DNA of 64,000 nucleotides, taken from assembly GCF_003597395.2 (NCBI RefSeq), contig NC_133777.1:60239253-60303252 (forward strand), read 5' to 3'. The notes beneath the pieces were generated by a model. That model had not been told where the DNA came from, searched no databases, and worked only from the letters and a program-made list of their open reading frames with translations. The position numbers and the translations under genes are program-made. Of the stretch, positions 60,801-64,000 are shown piece by piece; positions within the stretch are counted from its first letter, which is position 1; each line of letters begins with the position of its first letter. This stretch comes from Chelonoidis abingdonii (Eukaryota > Chordata > Testudines > Testudinidae).

Positions 60801-62630
60801 CTTATTTCCAGTCTGACTGTCTAGCTTCAACTTCCAGGCGAAGATTGCAGAAGATGCATTACACTGAAAAGATGAACAAACTGCAGACCATTTCTTTGAG
60901 GTTTGCGGAGAGCCTGAAGCAGCCCTCAGAGATATGACCTGCCCCTTCAGCTTTGTTAGGGCCTCTTGGATTCTGATTCTATAGCTGTGGAATTGGTTAT
61001 TTTTCCCCAATGGCATGAAATGCTTTAAATTTTGCTACAGCCAGGTGCTCAACATTTTGTTTCATACACTTGCTCTGCCTGGATCTGACTGCAGCTGTAT
61101 TTTGCTCTCTAGTTTTTCTGTCAGGAGGAGTTAACTGGGTTATAGTGCATGCTTTCTGCTCTGTTTGATAATATTAGATAATGGGGTCAGAGACCAGAGC
61201 TGGAGTCTAATTTACAGCCTGGATCTTGGGGAACCAAAAGCGTAGGCTGGCCAGCTAGGTTGCCTTGAGAACATCATAGGGAGATGAGTTGCTGAAGTTA
61301 TCTATAAGCTCACCCCTTCCTAGGTAGACGTGGGTGGGGAAGGAGGTTCTGTAGCAGGCCAGCTGTACATCATCATGGGATCCAAGGCATGGAGAGTGGA
61401 GCCAAGTCACCTGTAGGACATAATGAAAAATCCATAGTTGAAGATAATCTTTGTTGGAAATAATTTTAGGTCAGTGAGTATGAGCCATCATTGTGTGGTT
61501 TTGTTTTGTTTTTTAATATGAGTGAAGGGATCAGAATGAAGGCTATTTAGAACAGATTAACATTGCCATGGAATCTGAAGATGTTTGCTATAGAATTTGG
61601 TCTCATTGTAGCAGAGTAAACAGATCCCCATATGTCATATGTATTGTATGTTACACTACAAAATACATATACAAGTAGTATACAATACAAAAACAAAAAA
61701 GAAAAAACTATTTGACTAAAAAAAAAGCTCAGTACAAATAATAGACATTTAGGATACTTTTGTGAACATTACACATTAACAATTTTTCATTTTAAATTCA
61801 AAATCCATTTATAATTTTGAACAGTGACCATTATGAATTAAATTGCCTAATTTTGTCATTTTAGGCTCTGACCCTTCAATGGGGCTTTGCATGGGCCTAA
61901 GGGTCTGCATTATGGCAGATGCTTTTATTAGACTACTTTGGCCATTTCCAAATACCATCACTGGAGCACTCTTTTACTTTTTTACAATTAGTTATTTTAT
62001 ACATGAAAGAATTAGCTCATTTTTATTATGCCTTCCAGTGCTGAAAAATCACTTATCCTATTAAGTTACGATAGTGGAAAATTTGTTCTCCTATAAAGCT
62101 ATCACACTAAGCACTTACAACCAGAGCCTTACAGTTTTATATGAAATAAATTTGTATGTCTGCCTTCCTTATCTAATACATCTCCAATAGATACTGTCCA
62201 GGAAGTCCTGTATAATACTTTAAATTGCATTAACTTCACTTTTGTCTTCCACTGATGGTCAACAAATCTGTAGTTCAGTCTTGATATTCTTCCTCCAGAT
62301 GAACAACTGTGGAGACTCAGTTCTGCAGACCCTGCTCAAGTGAGTTGTGAGTGGGTCTACGTATATGAATAAGGGTCACAGAAATGTGTGCCAAAATGTG
62401 ATCTACTTTTTCTTAGCTTGGAAGACTGGTTGCAAGTGTCTTACTAAGCTATCCACTGGATCCCTACTAACTTGCAGATCTGGGGAAATAACAGGGTAAA
62501 ATTCTTTCTGCTGCACTGTAGTATAATCAGTTGGTCATGGATGTAAAATAAAAAAATATCATTAATTATTACAGCAAAATTCAAGACCTAGTTTGCCTGA
62601 AGAAAAAACAGAAACATCGACTTTTGAAAG
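15760..62630 (+). CDS. ZNF280D: ZNF280D, partial gene (17 internal exons)
   Basis: This is a nuclear multi-zinc-finger protein of the ZNF280 (suppressor of hairy wing homolog) family, presumed to bind DNA; its exact targets are not shown here. Seventeen exons were placed by homology to my recall of vertebrate ZNF280D and by splice signals: 15760-15825, 15926-16296, 21028-21145, 34189-34356, 36080-36189, 37778-38007, 42509-42666, 43197-43297, 43406-43552, 44263-44397, 45773-46026, 47320-47460, 49660-49722, 50401-50519, 53271-53307, 59530-59575 and 62575-62630. All introns are GT–AG. Phases chain without conflict over 2320 nt (772 full codons) and no stop interrupts the frame, so the gene looks intact. 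About ten C2H2 or C2HC fingers run from exon E to exon N. The paralogue ZNF280C is the main alternative, but the finger block and the motif [20 protein letters not shown] fit ZNF280D better. The acidic N-terminus with the start codon and the C-terminal tail are not in the window. Confidence 0.93.
15926..16296 (+). CDS. ZNF280D: ZNF280D exon B, Pro/Val/Thr/Ser-rich linker with internal repeats
   Basis: The acceptor is aacag, only 100 nt after exon A; the donor is gtaaat. The exon has 123 codons after a completed Gly. It opens with TFKPASQH, the family signature after exon A, and then runs through a low-complexity region. There a unit like QP-(L/V)-SRPVTV recurs: [48 protein letters not shown]. 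It contains no cysteine pairs or fingers and is probably disordered. It looks longer than the corresponding part of the mammalian protein as I remember it. Confidence 0.88.
16530..16690. repeat. Sauropsid interspersed repeat fragment
   Basis: 'cctcaatttttcaaagactt' followed by 'gcataagtgtttacaggacc' resembles a widespread amniote repeat ('aatttttcaaag...gtttgcagga'). The family is not assigned. Confidence 0.4.
16999..17400. mobile_element. Harbinger-like MITE copy 1
   Basis: The left end GGGTAGGTCTACACTAC pairs with the inverse of the right end, GGCCTGGTCTGTACTAC. The flanks are CTC and CTA, a decayed 3-bp duplication. Internal inverted text and low GC; no transposase. The family matches 40533-40915. 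Confidence 0.75.
17404..21027 (+). other. ZNF280D: ZNF280D intron, unassigned
   Basis: About 3.6 kb without a recognisable gene. The part 17640-19500 has the feel of a decayed long element: several Leu/Ser/Gln-rich broken frames, for example 18665-18898 on the minus strand. I could not match it to any family. The rest is plain AT-rich intron. Confidence 0.4.
21028..21145 (+). CDS. ZNF280D: ZNF280D exon C, linker
   Basis: The acceptor is tatcag and the donor gtgagt. It begins in phase 0 and leaves one base. It encodes [16 protein letters not shown] followed by the conserved hydrophobic/aromatic stretch [17 protein letters not shown]. The exon belongs to the disordered N-terminal half. It is followed by the 13-kb intron that hosts the DIRS element. 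Confidence 0.88.
22250..22400. repeat. Imperfect inverted repeat ('gcttaactttaagca')
   Basis: 'agcaaagctcttaagcaggt' at the left is roughly inverse to 'tatgtgctttgctgga' at the right. It has the form of a small foldback repeat common in sauropsids. It relates to 29520-29720. Confidence 0.5.
22543..22735 (+). repeat. DIRS left inverted terminal repeat
   Basis: It starts 'aacttcttcttcgagagatg', then 'gtccctgtgggtgctccac', 'cggagatttctgcagcagta', 'catgctcagagcctg', and 'gtatacctctagtgagcatg'. The same blocks occur in reverse complement, in reverse order, at 28205-28380. This inverted arrangement, not a direct one, excludes an ordinary LTR element. Confidence 0.93.
22882..24740 (+). pseudogene. 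DIRS gag-like gene, frameshifted
   Basis: I prefer the Met at 22882, which follows a poly-A-rich leader; the frame itself opens at 22819. The N-terminus has C10, C13 and then the motif [17 protein letters not shown], a zinc-binding module typical of DIRS gag. A basic stretch ([11 protein letters not shown]) and a long Ser/Pro-rich region follow. The first frame ends at 23463, and the product continues in the frame open at 23466-23984. The C-terminal gag core ([42 protein letters not shown]) lies in the frame open at 24211-24741. It would package the element RNA if intact. Confidence 0.82.
25030..25870 (+). pseudogene. DIRS reverse transcriptase, frameshifted
   Basis: The N-terminal part reads [20 protein letters not shown] (from 25129). 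The palm motif A is [16 protein letters not shown] (from 25485), with the first catalytic Asp. It continues in another frame with [14 protein letters not shown]. Near 25682-25692 the YLDD active-site box is one base short and the frame jumps. [13 protein letters not shown] follows. This is typical of DIRS RT but not functional. Confidence 0.85.
26170..26560 (+). pseudogene. DIRS RNase H domain, frameshifted
   Basis: [10 protein letters not shown] (Asp codon at 26190) is the first RNase H strand with its metal-binding Asp. [17 protein letters not shown] (about 26360-26410) is the segment with the later catalytic Asp. [11 protein letters not shown] (about 26517-26550) is the C-terminal box. Stops lie between these pieces. 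Confidence 0.78.
26590..27967 (+). pseudogene. DIRS tyrosine recombinase, frameshifted, catalytic Tyr replaced
   Basis: The C-terminal catalytic box HSTRS (His codon 27824, Arg codon 27833) and the following [19 protein letters not shown] are the H-x-x-R and distal part of DIRS tyrosine recombinases. At the place where the nucleophilic Tyr is expected the codon is TTT (Phe, 27931-27933). The N-terminal two thirds are split among frames with stops. In a working element it would insert the circular DNA copy. Confidence 0.82.
28041..28165. repeat. DIRS internal complementary region (ICR)
   Basis: The left part (28050-28090, 'ggagcacccacaaggacatc', 'tctcgaagaagaag') is the reverse complement of the element's left end. 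The right part (28092-28163, 'gaggttactcaccttgtgca', then 'tgtccctgtgggtgctccac') is the reverse complement of its right end (28335-28413). It acts in DIRS replication as the splint that joins the two ends. Confidence 0.9.
28166..28413 (-). repeat. DIRS right inverted terminal repeat
   Basis: It contains, in inverted order, the blocks of the left repeat ('tctagtgagcatg', 'caggctctgagcatg', 'ctgctgcagaaatctccg'). The terminal extension 28335-28413 is complementary to the right half of the ICR. It ends at '...ggtgagtaacctcctttt'. Confidence 0.9.
28414..29279 (+). other. ZNF280D: ZNF280D intron, nothing recognised
   Basis: AT-rich sequence without an identifiable gene or repeat. Confidence 0.5.
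29280..29720. repeat. Sauropsid interspersed repeats with foldback character
   Basis: 'tcctctttcacagtggtgta' with 'ttttaccagtgtaaattggt' are inverse-like partners. Later 'tgtgcttaactttgctacta' followed by 'aagcatgtgcgtcagtgttt' matches the repeat near 22250. Family unassigned. Confidence 0.45.
30735..30945. mobile_element. Penelope-related terminal repeat
   Basis: 'ggtaatatcttttattggtt' and later 'tggtccagtaaaagatattc' are inverse copies of the same text, as in 41961-42176 and 50645-50690. Non-coding. Confidence 0.6.
31790..32960 (-). mobile_element. LTR-like block A (antisense, probable)
   Basis: A long non-coding block with 'gtttattcataaaaggaaaa', 'agccttttataggcttttcc' and 'cccctttatacaagatttgg' is reminiscent of sauropsid LTRs read backwards. 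No coding region or paired LTR was found. The ends and class are uncertain. Confidence 0.4.
32964..33065. mobile_element. Penelope terminus as a near-perfect hairpin
   Basis: 'ggcatcttagagactaaca' (32972-32990) and 'tgttagtctctaaggtgcc' (32999-33017) are reverse complements except for one base, with an 8-nt loop. The text matches the Penelope 3' end at about 930. It is followed by 'gtactcctgttctttttgtg', the usual outer end of the family in my recall. Confidence 0.72.
33075..33790 (-). mobile_element. LTR-like block B (antisense, probable)
   Basis: A GC-richer block (33120-33550) is followed by an AT-rich tail ('gtatatctcagttatattca', 'tcataaacatattttcataa'). It resembles an LTR in minus orientation. 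No coding region. Low confidence in the ends. Confidence 0.38.
33791..34188 (+). other. ZNF280D: ZNF280D intron 5' of exon D, nothing recognised
   Basis: No feature beyond the acceptor 'ctgctatag' and its T-rich lead. Confidence 0.5.
34189..34356 (+). CDS. ZNF280D: ZNF280D exon D, Ser/Lys/Pro linker with basic patch
   Basis: The acceptor is tgctatag and the donor gtaggg. It completes the split Gly of exon C and encodes a stretch containing [19 protein letters not shown], then a Ser/Pro/Val run. The KRP and PKKTKP clusters resemble a nuclear-localisation signal (inference). The frame is open through 55 codons with one base left over. Confidence 0.9.
34357..36079 (+). other. ZNF280D: ZNF280D intron between exons D and E
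   Basis: No gene recognised. It contains a 76-bp tandem duplication (35691-35842). The minus-strand open frame 35541-35732 next to it has no recognisable domain. Confidence 0.5.
35691..35842. repeat. Tandem duplication, 2 x 76 bp
   Basis: The first copy starts 'tctaaaatcacgctgcataa' at 35691 and the second starts with the same text at 35767. The copies differ at about three positions, so the duplication is recent. Confidence 0.95.
36080..36189 (+). CDS. ZNF280D: ZNF280D exon E, first zinc finger
   Basis: The acceptor is tttacag and the donor gtaaaa. The exon encodes [20 protein letters not shown] and ends in HMK. The finger is CPKC, a 12-residue spacer, then H; it is completed by Y-C-C at the start of exon F, so it is a C2HC-type finger. 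It starts the conserved DNA-binding half of the protein. Confidence 0.95.
36190..37777 (+). other. ZNF280D: ZNF280D intron between exons E and F, nothing recognised
   Basis: No gene or assignable repeat. AT-rich. Confidence 0.5.
37778..38007 (+). CDS. ZNF280D: ZNF280D exon F, conserved block and second finger start
   Basis: The acceptor is ttttcag and the donor gtatct. It encodes [10 protein letters not shown], the strongly conserved [20 protein letters not shown], and then [14 protein letters not shown]. The finger Cys pair here is completed by the His residues in exon G. Between DVQ and EQK the exon carries four extra codons (RVQQ) relative to the mammalian protein as I remember it. It ends in phase 2, and the split Arg codon is completed by exon G. 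Confidence 0.94.
38107..38285. mobile_element. hAT MITE fragment ending CAGTGTTTCCCAAAC (inverse)
   Basis: The right end 'gtttgggaaacactg' is the inverse of the terminus seen at 13023. The internal palindrome-like pair 'cagctcccattggcctgg...' and 'cggccagtgggagctg' is typical of this family. The left end is truncated. Confidence 0.68.
38286..39990 (+). other. ZNF280D: ZNF280D intron between exons F and G, nothing recognised
   Basis: No gene or repeat assigned. Confidence 0.45.
40000..41105 (-). mobile_element. CR1/L3-like LINE fragment, antisense, interrupted by a MITE
   Basis: On the minus strand 40326-40138 reads [20 protein letters not shown] and [18 protein letters not shown], the C-terminal RT signature of CR1-type LINEs (RRAT..I.GLE.L.Y..RL). 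The LINE continues after the MITE at 40919 to about 41105. Decayed, no intact frame. Confidence 0.78.
40533..40915. mobile_element. Harbinger-like MITE copy 2 inside the CR1
   Basis: The ends GGGTATGTCTATACTAC and, inverted, GGCCTGGTCTACACTAC form the terminal repeat. It is flanked by TAA (40530-40532) and TTA (40916-40918), a TWA target as used by PIF/Harbinger. The surrounding CR1 text rejoins across the insertion. Confidence 0.82.
41175..41455. mobile_element. Tigger-like MITE
   Basis: The left end CAGTAGAACCTCAGAGTTAC pairs with the inverse of the right end (CAATAGAATCTCAGAGTTAT). TA follows the right end; the left-flanking dinucleotide is CA (decayed TA). No transposase. Confidence 0.78.
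41961..42176. mobile_element. Penelope-related terminal repeat as a long foldback
   Basis: Arm 1 (41961-42052, 'ggtgggtgaggttatatctt', 'aagagctcttcttcag') and arm 2 (42080-42176, 'cctgaagaagagctctttgt', 'aggtattacctcacccacc') are reverse complements with few mismatches and a ~27-nt spacer. Confidence 0.78.
42509..42666 (+). CDS. ZNF280D: ZNF280D exon G, fingers 2 (end) and 3
   Basis: The acceptor is tttaatag and the donor gtaagt. It completes Arg, then encodes [10 protein letters not shown] (the His half of the second finger). The third finger is TCQHCYRQF with HIESTH. This exon is almost unchanged from mammalian ZNF280D in my recall, which is strong support for the assignment. Confidence 0.96.
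43197..43297 (+). CDS. ZNF280D: ZNF280D exon H, finger 4
   Basis: The acceptor is tttcag and the donor gtacct. It completes a split Thr and encodes the finger CKICELSF with HMKDNH, then the linker [10 protein letters not shown]. The linker starts the next finger, which is completed in exon I. Confidence 0.96.
43406..43552 (+). CDS. ZNF280D: ZNF280D exon I, fingers 5 and 6
   Basis: The acceptor is tctag and the donor gtaagt; phase 0 on both sides (49 codons). It completes the finger begun in exon H (C-x2-C with HFRTVH). A further finger follows: [13 protein letters not shown] with HHYMRH. Confidence 0.96.
43553..44262 (+). other. ZNF280D: ZNF280D intron between exons I and J, nothing recognised
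   Basis: No feature recognised. Confidence 0.5.
44263..44397 (+). CDS. ZNF280D: ZNF280D exon J, finger 7
   Basis: The acceptor is ttaaaag, a weak site without a cytosine before AG; the donor is gtaagt. It has 45 codons in phase 0. It encodes [16 protein letters not shown] with DHKTQHH, then the conserved basic linker [15 protein letters not shown] that runs into exon K. Confidence 0.95.
44398..45772 (+). other. ZNF280D: ZNF280D intron between exons J and K, nothing recognised
   Basis: The open frames here (for example 44503-44811) lack domains. No repeat assigned. Confidence 0.45.
45773..46026 (+). CDS. ZNF280D: ZNF280D exon K, Ser/Thr/Asn/Lys-rich linker with coding microsatellite
   Basis: The acceptor is ttcctag and the donor gtaaaa. 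It begins [13 protein letters not shown], the family signature after finger 7. It continues as a low-complexity Thr/Asn/Lys/Ser region and contains (AGC)7 followed by a 15-base A run, encoding seven Ser and five Lys. It ends with ANTALHNL and two bases of an Arg codon. The A run is a multiple of three, so the frame is kept. The linker separates the N-terminal finger cluster from the last fingers. Confidence 0.94.
46027..47319 (+). other. ZNF280D: ZNF280D intron between exons K and L, nothing recognised
   Basis: No gene or assignable repeat. Confidence 0.45.
47320..47460 (+). CDS. ZNF280D: ZNF280D exon L, Cys-rich fingers 8 and 9 (start)
   Basis: The acceptor is ttactatag and the donor gtgagc. 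It encodes [20 protein letters not shown] followed by HF, then [16 protein letters not shown] with VNHMM. The second finger is completed by FH in exon M. The Cys and His spacing and the surrounding residues are conserved in ZNF280D. Confidence 0.95.
47585..48200 (+). mobile_element. tRNA-derived SINE split by another repeat
   Basis: The front (47735-47845: 'gagaactgggttctatccct', 'gaggctgggcaagtaactta') and the back (48070-48200: 'ctctctgtgcctctgttctg', 'atctgtaaaataatactgcc', 'cagtcagatactacagtgat') are consecutive parts of a sauropsid SINE. Between them (about 47846-48068) lies foreign sequence ending 'gaaaaatcaggccgtaggtg', a different interspersed repeat. Confidence 0.7.
48255..48470. mobile_element. 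GC-rich repeat, possible hAT fragment
   Basis: An abrupt GC-rich island ('ccgggggcccgggccctg', 'gggccccgaaaaactctc') in AT-rich DNA. The inverse of its right end starts 'agggccgcccagggg', which could be a hAT terminus. No left end or target duplication was found. The overlapping open frames are artefacts. Confidence 0.45.
48480..49659 (+). other. ZNF280D: ZNF280D intron between exons L and M, nothing recognised
   Basis: AT-rich, no feature assigned. Confidence 0.45.
49660..49722 (+). CDS. ZNF280D: ZNF280D exon M, short inter-finger exon
   Basis: The acceptor is tctctgtag and the donor gtaact. This 63-nt exon completes a split Ser and encodes [20 protein letters not shown]. It supplies the last His of finger 9 and a basic linker. 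It ends with two bases of an Arg codon. Confidence 0.94.
49723..50400 (+). other. ZNF280D: ZNF280D intron between exons M and N, nothing recognised
   Basis: It ends in a long T-rich polypyrimidine tract (50361-50398) that serves exon N. No other feature. Confidence 0.5.
50401..50519 (+). CDS. ZNF280D: ZNF280D exon N, last zinc finger
   Basis: A long T-rich polypyrimidine tract ending in ttttag precedes the exon; the donor is gtaagt. It encodes [19 protein letters not shown] followed by [13 protein letters not shown]. The Cys pair and His residues form the last recognisable finger. The frame is open through 39 codons with one base left over. Confidence 0.95.
50645..53215 (-). mobile_element. 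Penelope-like element copy 2, split by a DNA transposon
   Basis: The minus-strand frame 53111-52869 reads [18 protein letters not shown], then [13 protein letters not shown] and FLDTTISF. This is the RT core of Penelope elements with the active-site box changed (Y-N-N-D). The C-terminal part is decayed to 52100. The terminus at 50645 ('gtaatatcttttattggacc') is the same text as the foldbacks at 30745 and 41975. A DNA transposon (51017-52090) lies within it. Confidence 0.78.
51017..52090. mobile_element. Non-autonomous DNA transposon, TIR ACTCCTGAGGGCATTCTGTG
   Basis: The left end ACTCCTGAGGGCATTCTGTG matches the inverse of the right end, ACTCCTGGGGGAATTCTGCA, at most positions. The AT-rich left shoulder ('aaattctgcaaaattctgca') is typical of this amniote family in my recall. 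CTTTGT to the left and CTTTAT to the right may be a 6-bp target duplication. The GC-rich middle holds only spurious open frames (51109-52045). Confidence 0.8.
53271..53307 (+). CDS. ZNF280D: ZNF280D exon O, 37-nt micro-exon
   Basis: The acceptor is aattccag and the donor gtaagt. It completes a Val and encodes [11 protein letters not shown], then two bases of a Glu codon. The match to the residues after the last finger in ZNF280D (SEH motif) and the exact phase chaining support this very short exon. It lies just downstream of a Penelope element in the intron. Confidence 0.85.
53308..53865 (+). other. ZNF280D: ZNF280D intron, nothing recognised
   Basis: No feature recognised. Confidence 0.45.
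53866..54545. mobile_element. hAT-like repeat ('gattaatcgcagttaactca')
   Basis: The start 'agggttgttgattaatcgca' followed by 'gttaactcacacaattaact' and 'caccaattgaaatttatt'-like text is a widespread sauropsid non-autonomous DNA element in my recall. The match is clear to about 54180; the end near 54545 is a guess. Confidence 0.6.
54546..55384 (+). other. ZNF280D: ZNF280D intron, unassigned
   Basis: The open frame 54972-55274 has no recognisable domain. No repeat assigned. Confidence 0.4.
55385..56485 (-). mobile_element. CR1 LINE, 3' half with RT C-terminus and 3' end
   Basis: Minus-strand frame 55924-55574 reads [40 protein letters not shown] and [14 protein letters not shown]. Frame 56241-56032 reads [20 protein letters not shown] and [12 protein letters not shown]. 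This is the canonical CR1 RT C-terminal order. The left end 'attatagaatcatcaaactg' is the inverse of the short CR1 3' tail repeat. It is 5'-truncated, as usual for CR1, and abuts a DIRS fragment at 56486. Confidence 0.92.
56486..57692 (+). pseudogene. DIRS-like 5' region and gag remnant (copy 3)
   Basis: It starts 'gtgattgctcatgtgtattc', a second DIRS terminal-repeat type in my recall, distinct from the copy at 22543. In broken frames it then has a zinc-binding stretch ([20 protein letters not shown], 56871-56930), [10 protein letters not shown], and a long Ser/Pro/Arg-rich gag linker. It ends at 57692. The C-terminal gag, pol and right terminus are missing. Confidence 0.68.
57693..57755 (-). 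mobile_element. Penelope terminal fragment
   Basis: 'acccatgaaagcttatgccc' and 'aaataaatccgttagtcttt' are the inverse of the Penelope terminus ('gactaac...ataagctttcgtggg' type) seen at 930 and 12545. The DIRS copy is cut here. Confidence 0.65.
57756..59529 (+). other. ZNF280D: ZNF280D intron before exon P, unassigned
   Basis: The long AT-rich stretch 57950-59100 shows no transposon signature. It could be conserved non-coding sequence, but this cannot be tested from one genome. Confidence 0.35.
59530..59575 (+). CDS. ZNF280D: ZNF280D exon P, 46-nt micro-exon
   Basis: The acceptor is ttcactag and the donor gtaata. It completes Glu and encodes [15 protein letters not shown]. This parallels the family segment ELKK...VSKE that follows exon O. 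Sequence similarity is weak and the exon is short. The call rests on phase (1 in, 0 out), good splice sites and position. Confidence 0.68.
59576..60589 (+). other. ZNF280D: ZNF280D intron, nothing recognised
   Basis: No feature assigned. Confidence 0.45.
60590..60850 (-). mobile_element. CR1/L3-like LINE 3' end
   Basis: 'catagattccaaagccagaa', then 'gtctagtcggacctcatgta' and 'ttggtaaattgttccagtgg' is, read backwards, the 3' end of the same LINE family as 40000-41105. Non-coding part only. Confidence 0.72.
60851..62574 (+). other. ZNF280D: ZNF280D intron before exon Q, nothing recognised
   Basis: No gene or repeat assigned. Confidence 0.45.
62575..62630 (+). CDS. ZNF280D: ZNF280D exon Q, last exon seen
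   Basis: The acceptor is attacag and the donor gtaaat. It encodes [18 protein letters not shown] with two bases of a further codon, resembling the family segment ARPN...ETETS. It is part of the acidic, disordered C-terminal region. The next exon is not in the window. Confidence 0.72.
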
Positions 62631-63604
62631 GTAAATATAAGGAACAGCTGCATCTCTTGAAATTCAAGTACATAAAATAACACGTGTGCTGTGTTATTTC
62701 TCAGGTAATTGGGAGAAAATATTTTAACTAGCATTTGCATACTGTTAATTTTTTTATGGTAGAAAGTAATTTTTAAATAGCAGATGTTGTATATTTTCTC
62801 AACAAGACGTGGAACTTGGGCTCTCAGGCTCCAAAATTTGCGTATTTGTTACAAATTTTAAAGCCTTAATATTTGTAAACATATAGTCAACGTTCAAAAA
62901 GTAATTCCACCAAAAGACATGTACAAAATACTGAAAAGAAGGATTATTTATTATATTAATAAATCTGAATAGTAAGGGTATTTTCAGGGGGAAAGGTAGA
63001 GGGGTAAAATTGGGGAACATGCACTGTAATTAAATAATAAATGTTTTAAAAAACATCAGTATGGCTTCTTAAAAACATATTTTCACACTTGTGAAAAGAT
63101 ACATATGTGATCTCGGGTAATTAATTGTAACATACAGCAATACACACACATTGCTAACATTAATTCAGACTGGTTAAATAAAAATCTGTGAATCAGTAAA
63201 ACTTGGCATGAGTTGTGAAATAGTGTACATTTTGTTCTGGGCAAAAGGTTGTTGGAACTGTTCATTTGTACAAAATGTGAATTATTACACCAAAATTATC
63301 CTGAAGTAGCCTATTGCAGTTATTAATTTACAAAACCATGGTCCTGAAGTAGTCCTTAAAAATTGTTTGCCACAAATTTCTACCTTAATTATATTATTCT
63401 ACATTCATATACATTTGTAATTTCTTGTTTTTTTAAAGACTGTATGTACTGTAAGCTTTAATACAAAAGCCTGACAGTTACTTTTCCATACATAAAATGT
63501 TCTCCCTTGCTTTTCCCTCCTCTGGTCATACCAAAGACCACTTCTGAGGTATGTCTGATCCTCTGAAATTTTACTTTCACTTAAAATGCTTGCTTAATAA
63601 TGGG
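62631..63604 (+). other. ZNF280D: ZNF280D intron after exon Q, nothing recognised
   Basis: No exon, gene or repeat recognised. Confidence 0.45.
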
Positions 63605-63700
63605 AACTGGATGGCTCAGGTATAGCAATGACTACAAAGCCTCTCCTTTGCTAGATCACTGGTTCAAATCCATCCCAGGGCAGTAGTACATCATTCTAAT
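63605..63700 (+). mobile_element. tRNA-like SINE head
   Basis: 'ggatggctcaggtatagcaa' has an A-box-like core (TGGCTCAGG) and 'ggttcaaatcc' at 63660-63670 is a B-box. The spacing (~47 nt) and the absence of a cloverleaf or CCA end point to a SINE head, not a tRNA gene. Confidence 0.5.
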
Positions 63701-64000
63701 CTTGGTACATTAGACAATTGTGTATCTCATTTACTAGCTTCTCCCTGCCTCCCCATCTATATTTGTTGCAAATTTCTGCTTTGTAATGACACATCTATTC
63801 AAGTTTGAAAATAGTTCAGTGGCCTACAGGAAATGAGTTGGTTGTCTCCATCTAGCTTCTAGTGCGCAGATCTCAACTTGATGAAAACTACCACTATGAT
63901 TGTATTTTTTTAAAATATAGAAAACTGGGGCAAGGTACCTCTGGTGTAAATCATTTTTTTAATCCTCCAAATTTTGTTTATCTCTGTTTGATTTTAAGCC

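Noticed and set aside
63605..63700. Candidate tRNA gene
   Set aside because: A- and B-box-like text is present, but no acceptor stem or cloverleaf can be drawn; a SINE head fits better.

Overview
The window is vertebrate nuclear DNA, most likely from a turtle, although no species can be read from it. The base composition, the GT–AG introns and the repeat mix all point that way: CR1-type LINEs, Penelope-like elements with GIY-YIG endonuclease, DIRS tyrosine-recombinase retrotransposons, hAT, Harbinger and Tigger MITEs, LTR fragments and tRNA-derived SINEs. I recall this combination from turtle genomes. A crocodilian or another sauropsid is the main alternative.

The only host gene I can support is ZNF280D, a multi-C2H2 zinc-finger protein of the suppressor-of-hairy-wing-like ZNF280 family, on the + strand. 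I place 17 consecutive coding exons between 15760 and 62630. They have GT–AG boundaries and mutually consistent phases, and together give 772 open codons with no stop or frameshift. The start codon and N-terminal exon(s) were not found and probably lie upstream of the window. The C-terminal exons lie beyond 64000.

Layout: 1–12353 is a repeat graveyard. It holds a Ty3/Gypsy pol split by a Penelope insertion, a CR1 piece, two hAT MITEs, a SINE, and a decayed DIRS gag that carries a LINE that itself carries a hAT element. 12354–14838 is a Tigger-like element containing a Penelope fragment, a hAT MITE and a probable solo LTR. 15760–16296 holds ZNF280D exons A and B. 16999–17400 is a Harbinger-like MITE and 21028–21145 is exon C. 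22543–28413 is a nearly full-length but inactivated DIRS element inside the 13-kb intron. 31790–33790 holds two LTR-like blocks separated by a Penelope-terminal hairpin. 34189–53307 carries exons D to O with small intronic repeats, including a second Penelope split by a DNA transposon. 53866–57750 holds a hAT-like repeat, an antisense CR1 and a third DIRS gag fragment. Exons P and Q lie at 59530 and 62575.

There is no operon-like logic. The gene is a single transcription unit and the rest is transposon insertion, much of it nested. The nests give relative insertion orders, in several places backed by target-site duplications. I found no CRISPR array, no confident functional RNA gene and no clearly novel biological system. 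The most informative items are the DIRS inverted-repeat/ICR architecture, the datable nests, and unusual coding sequence in ZNF280D exons B, F and K.
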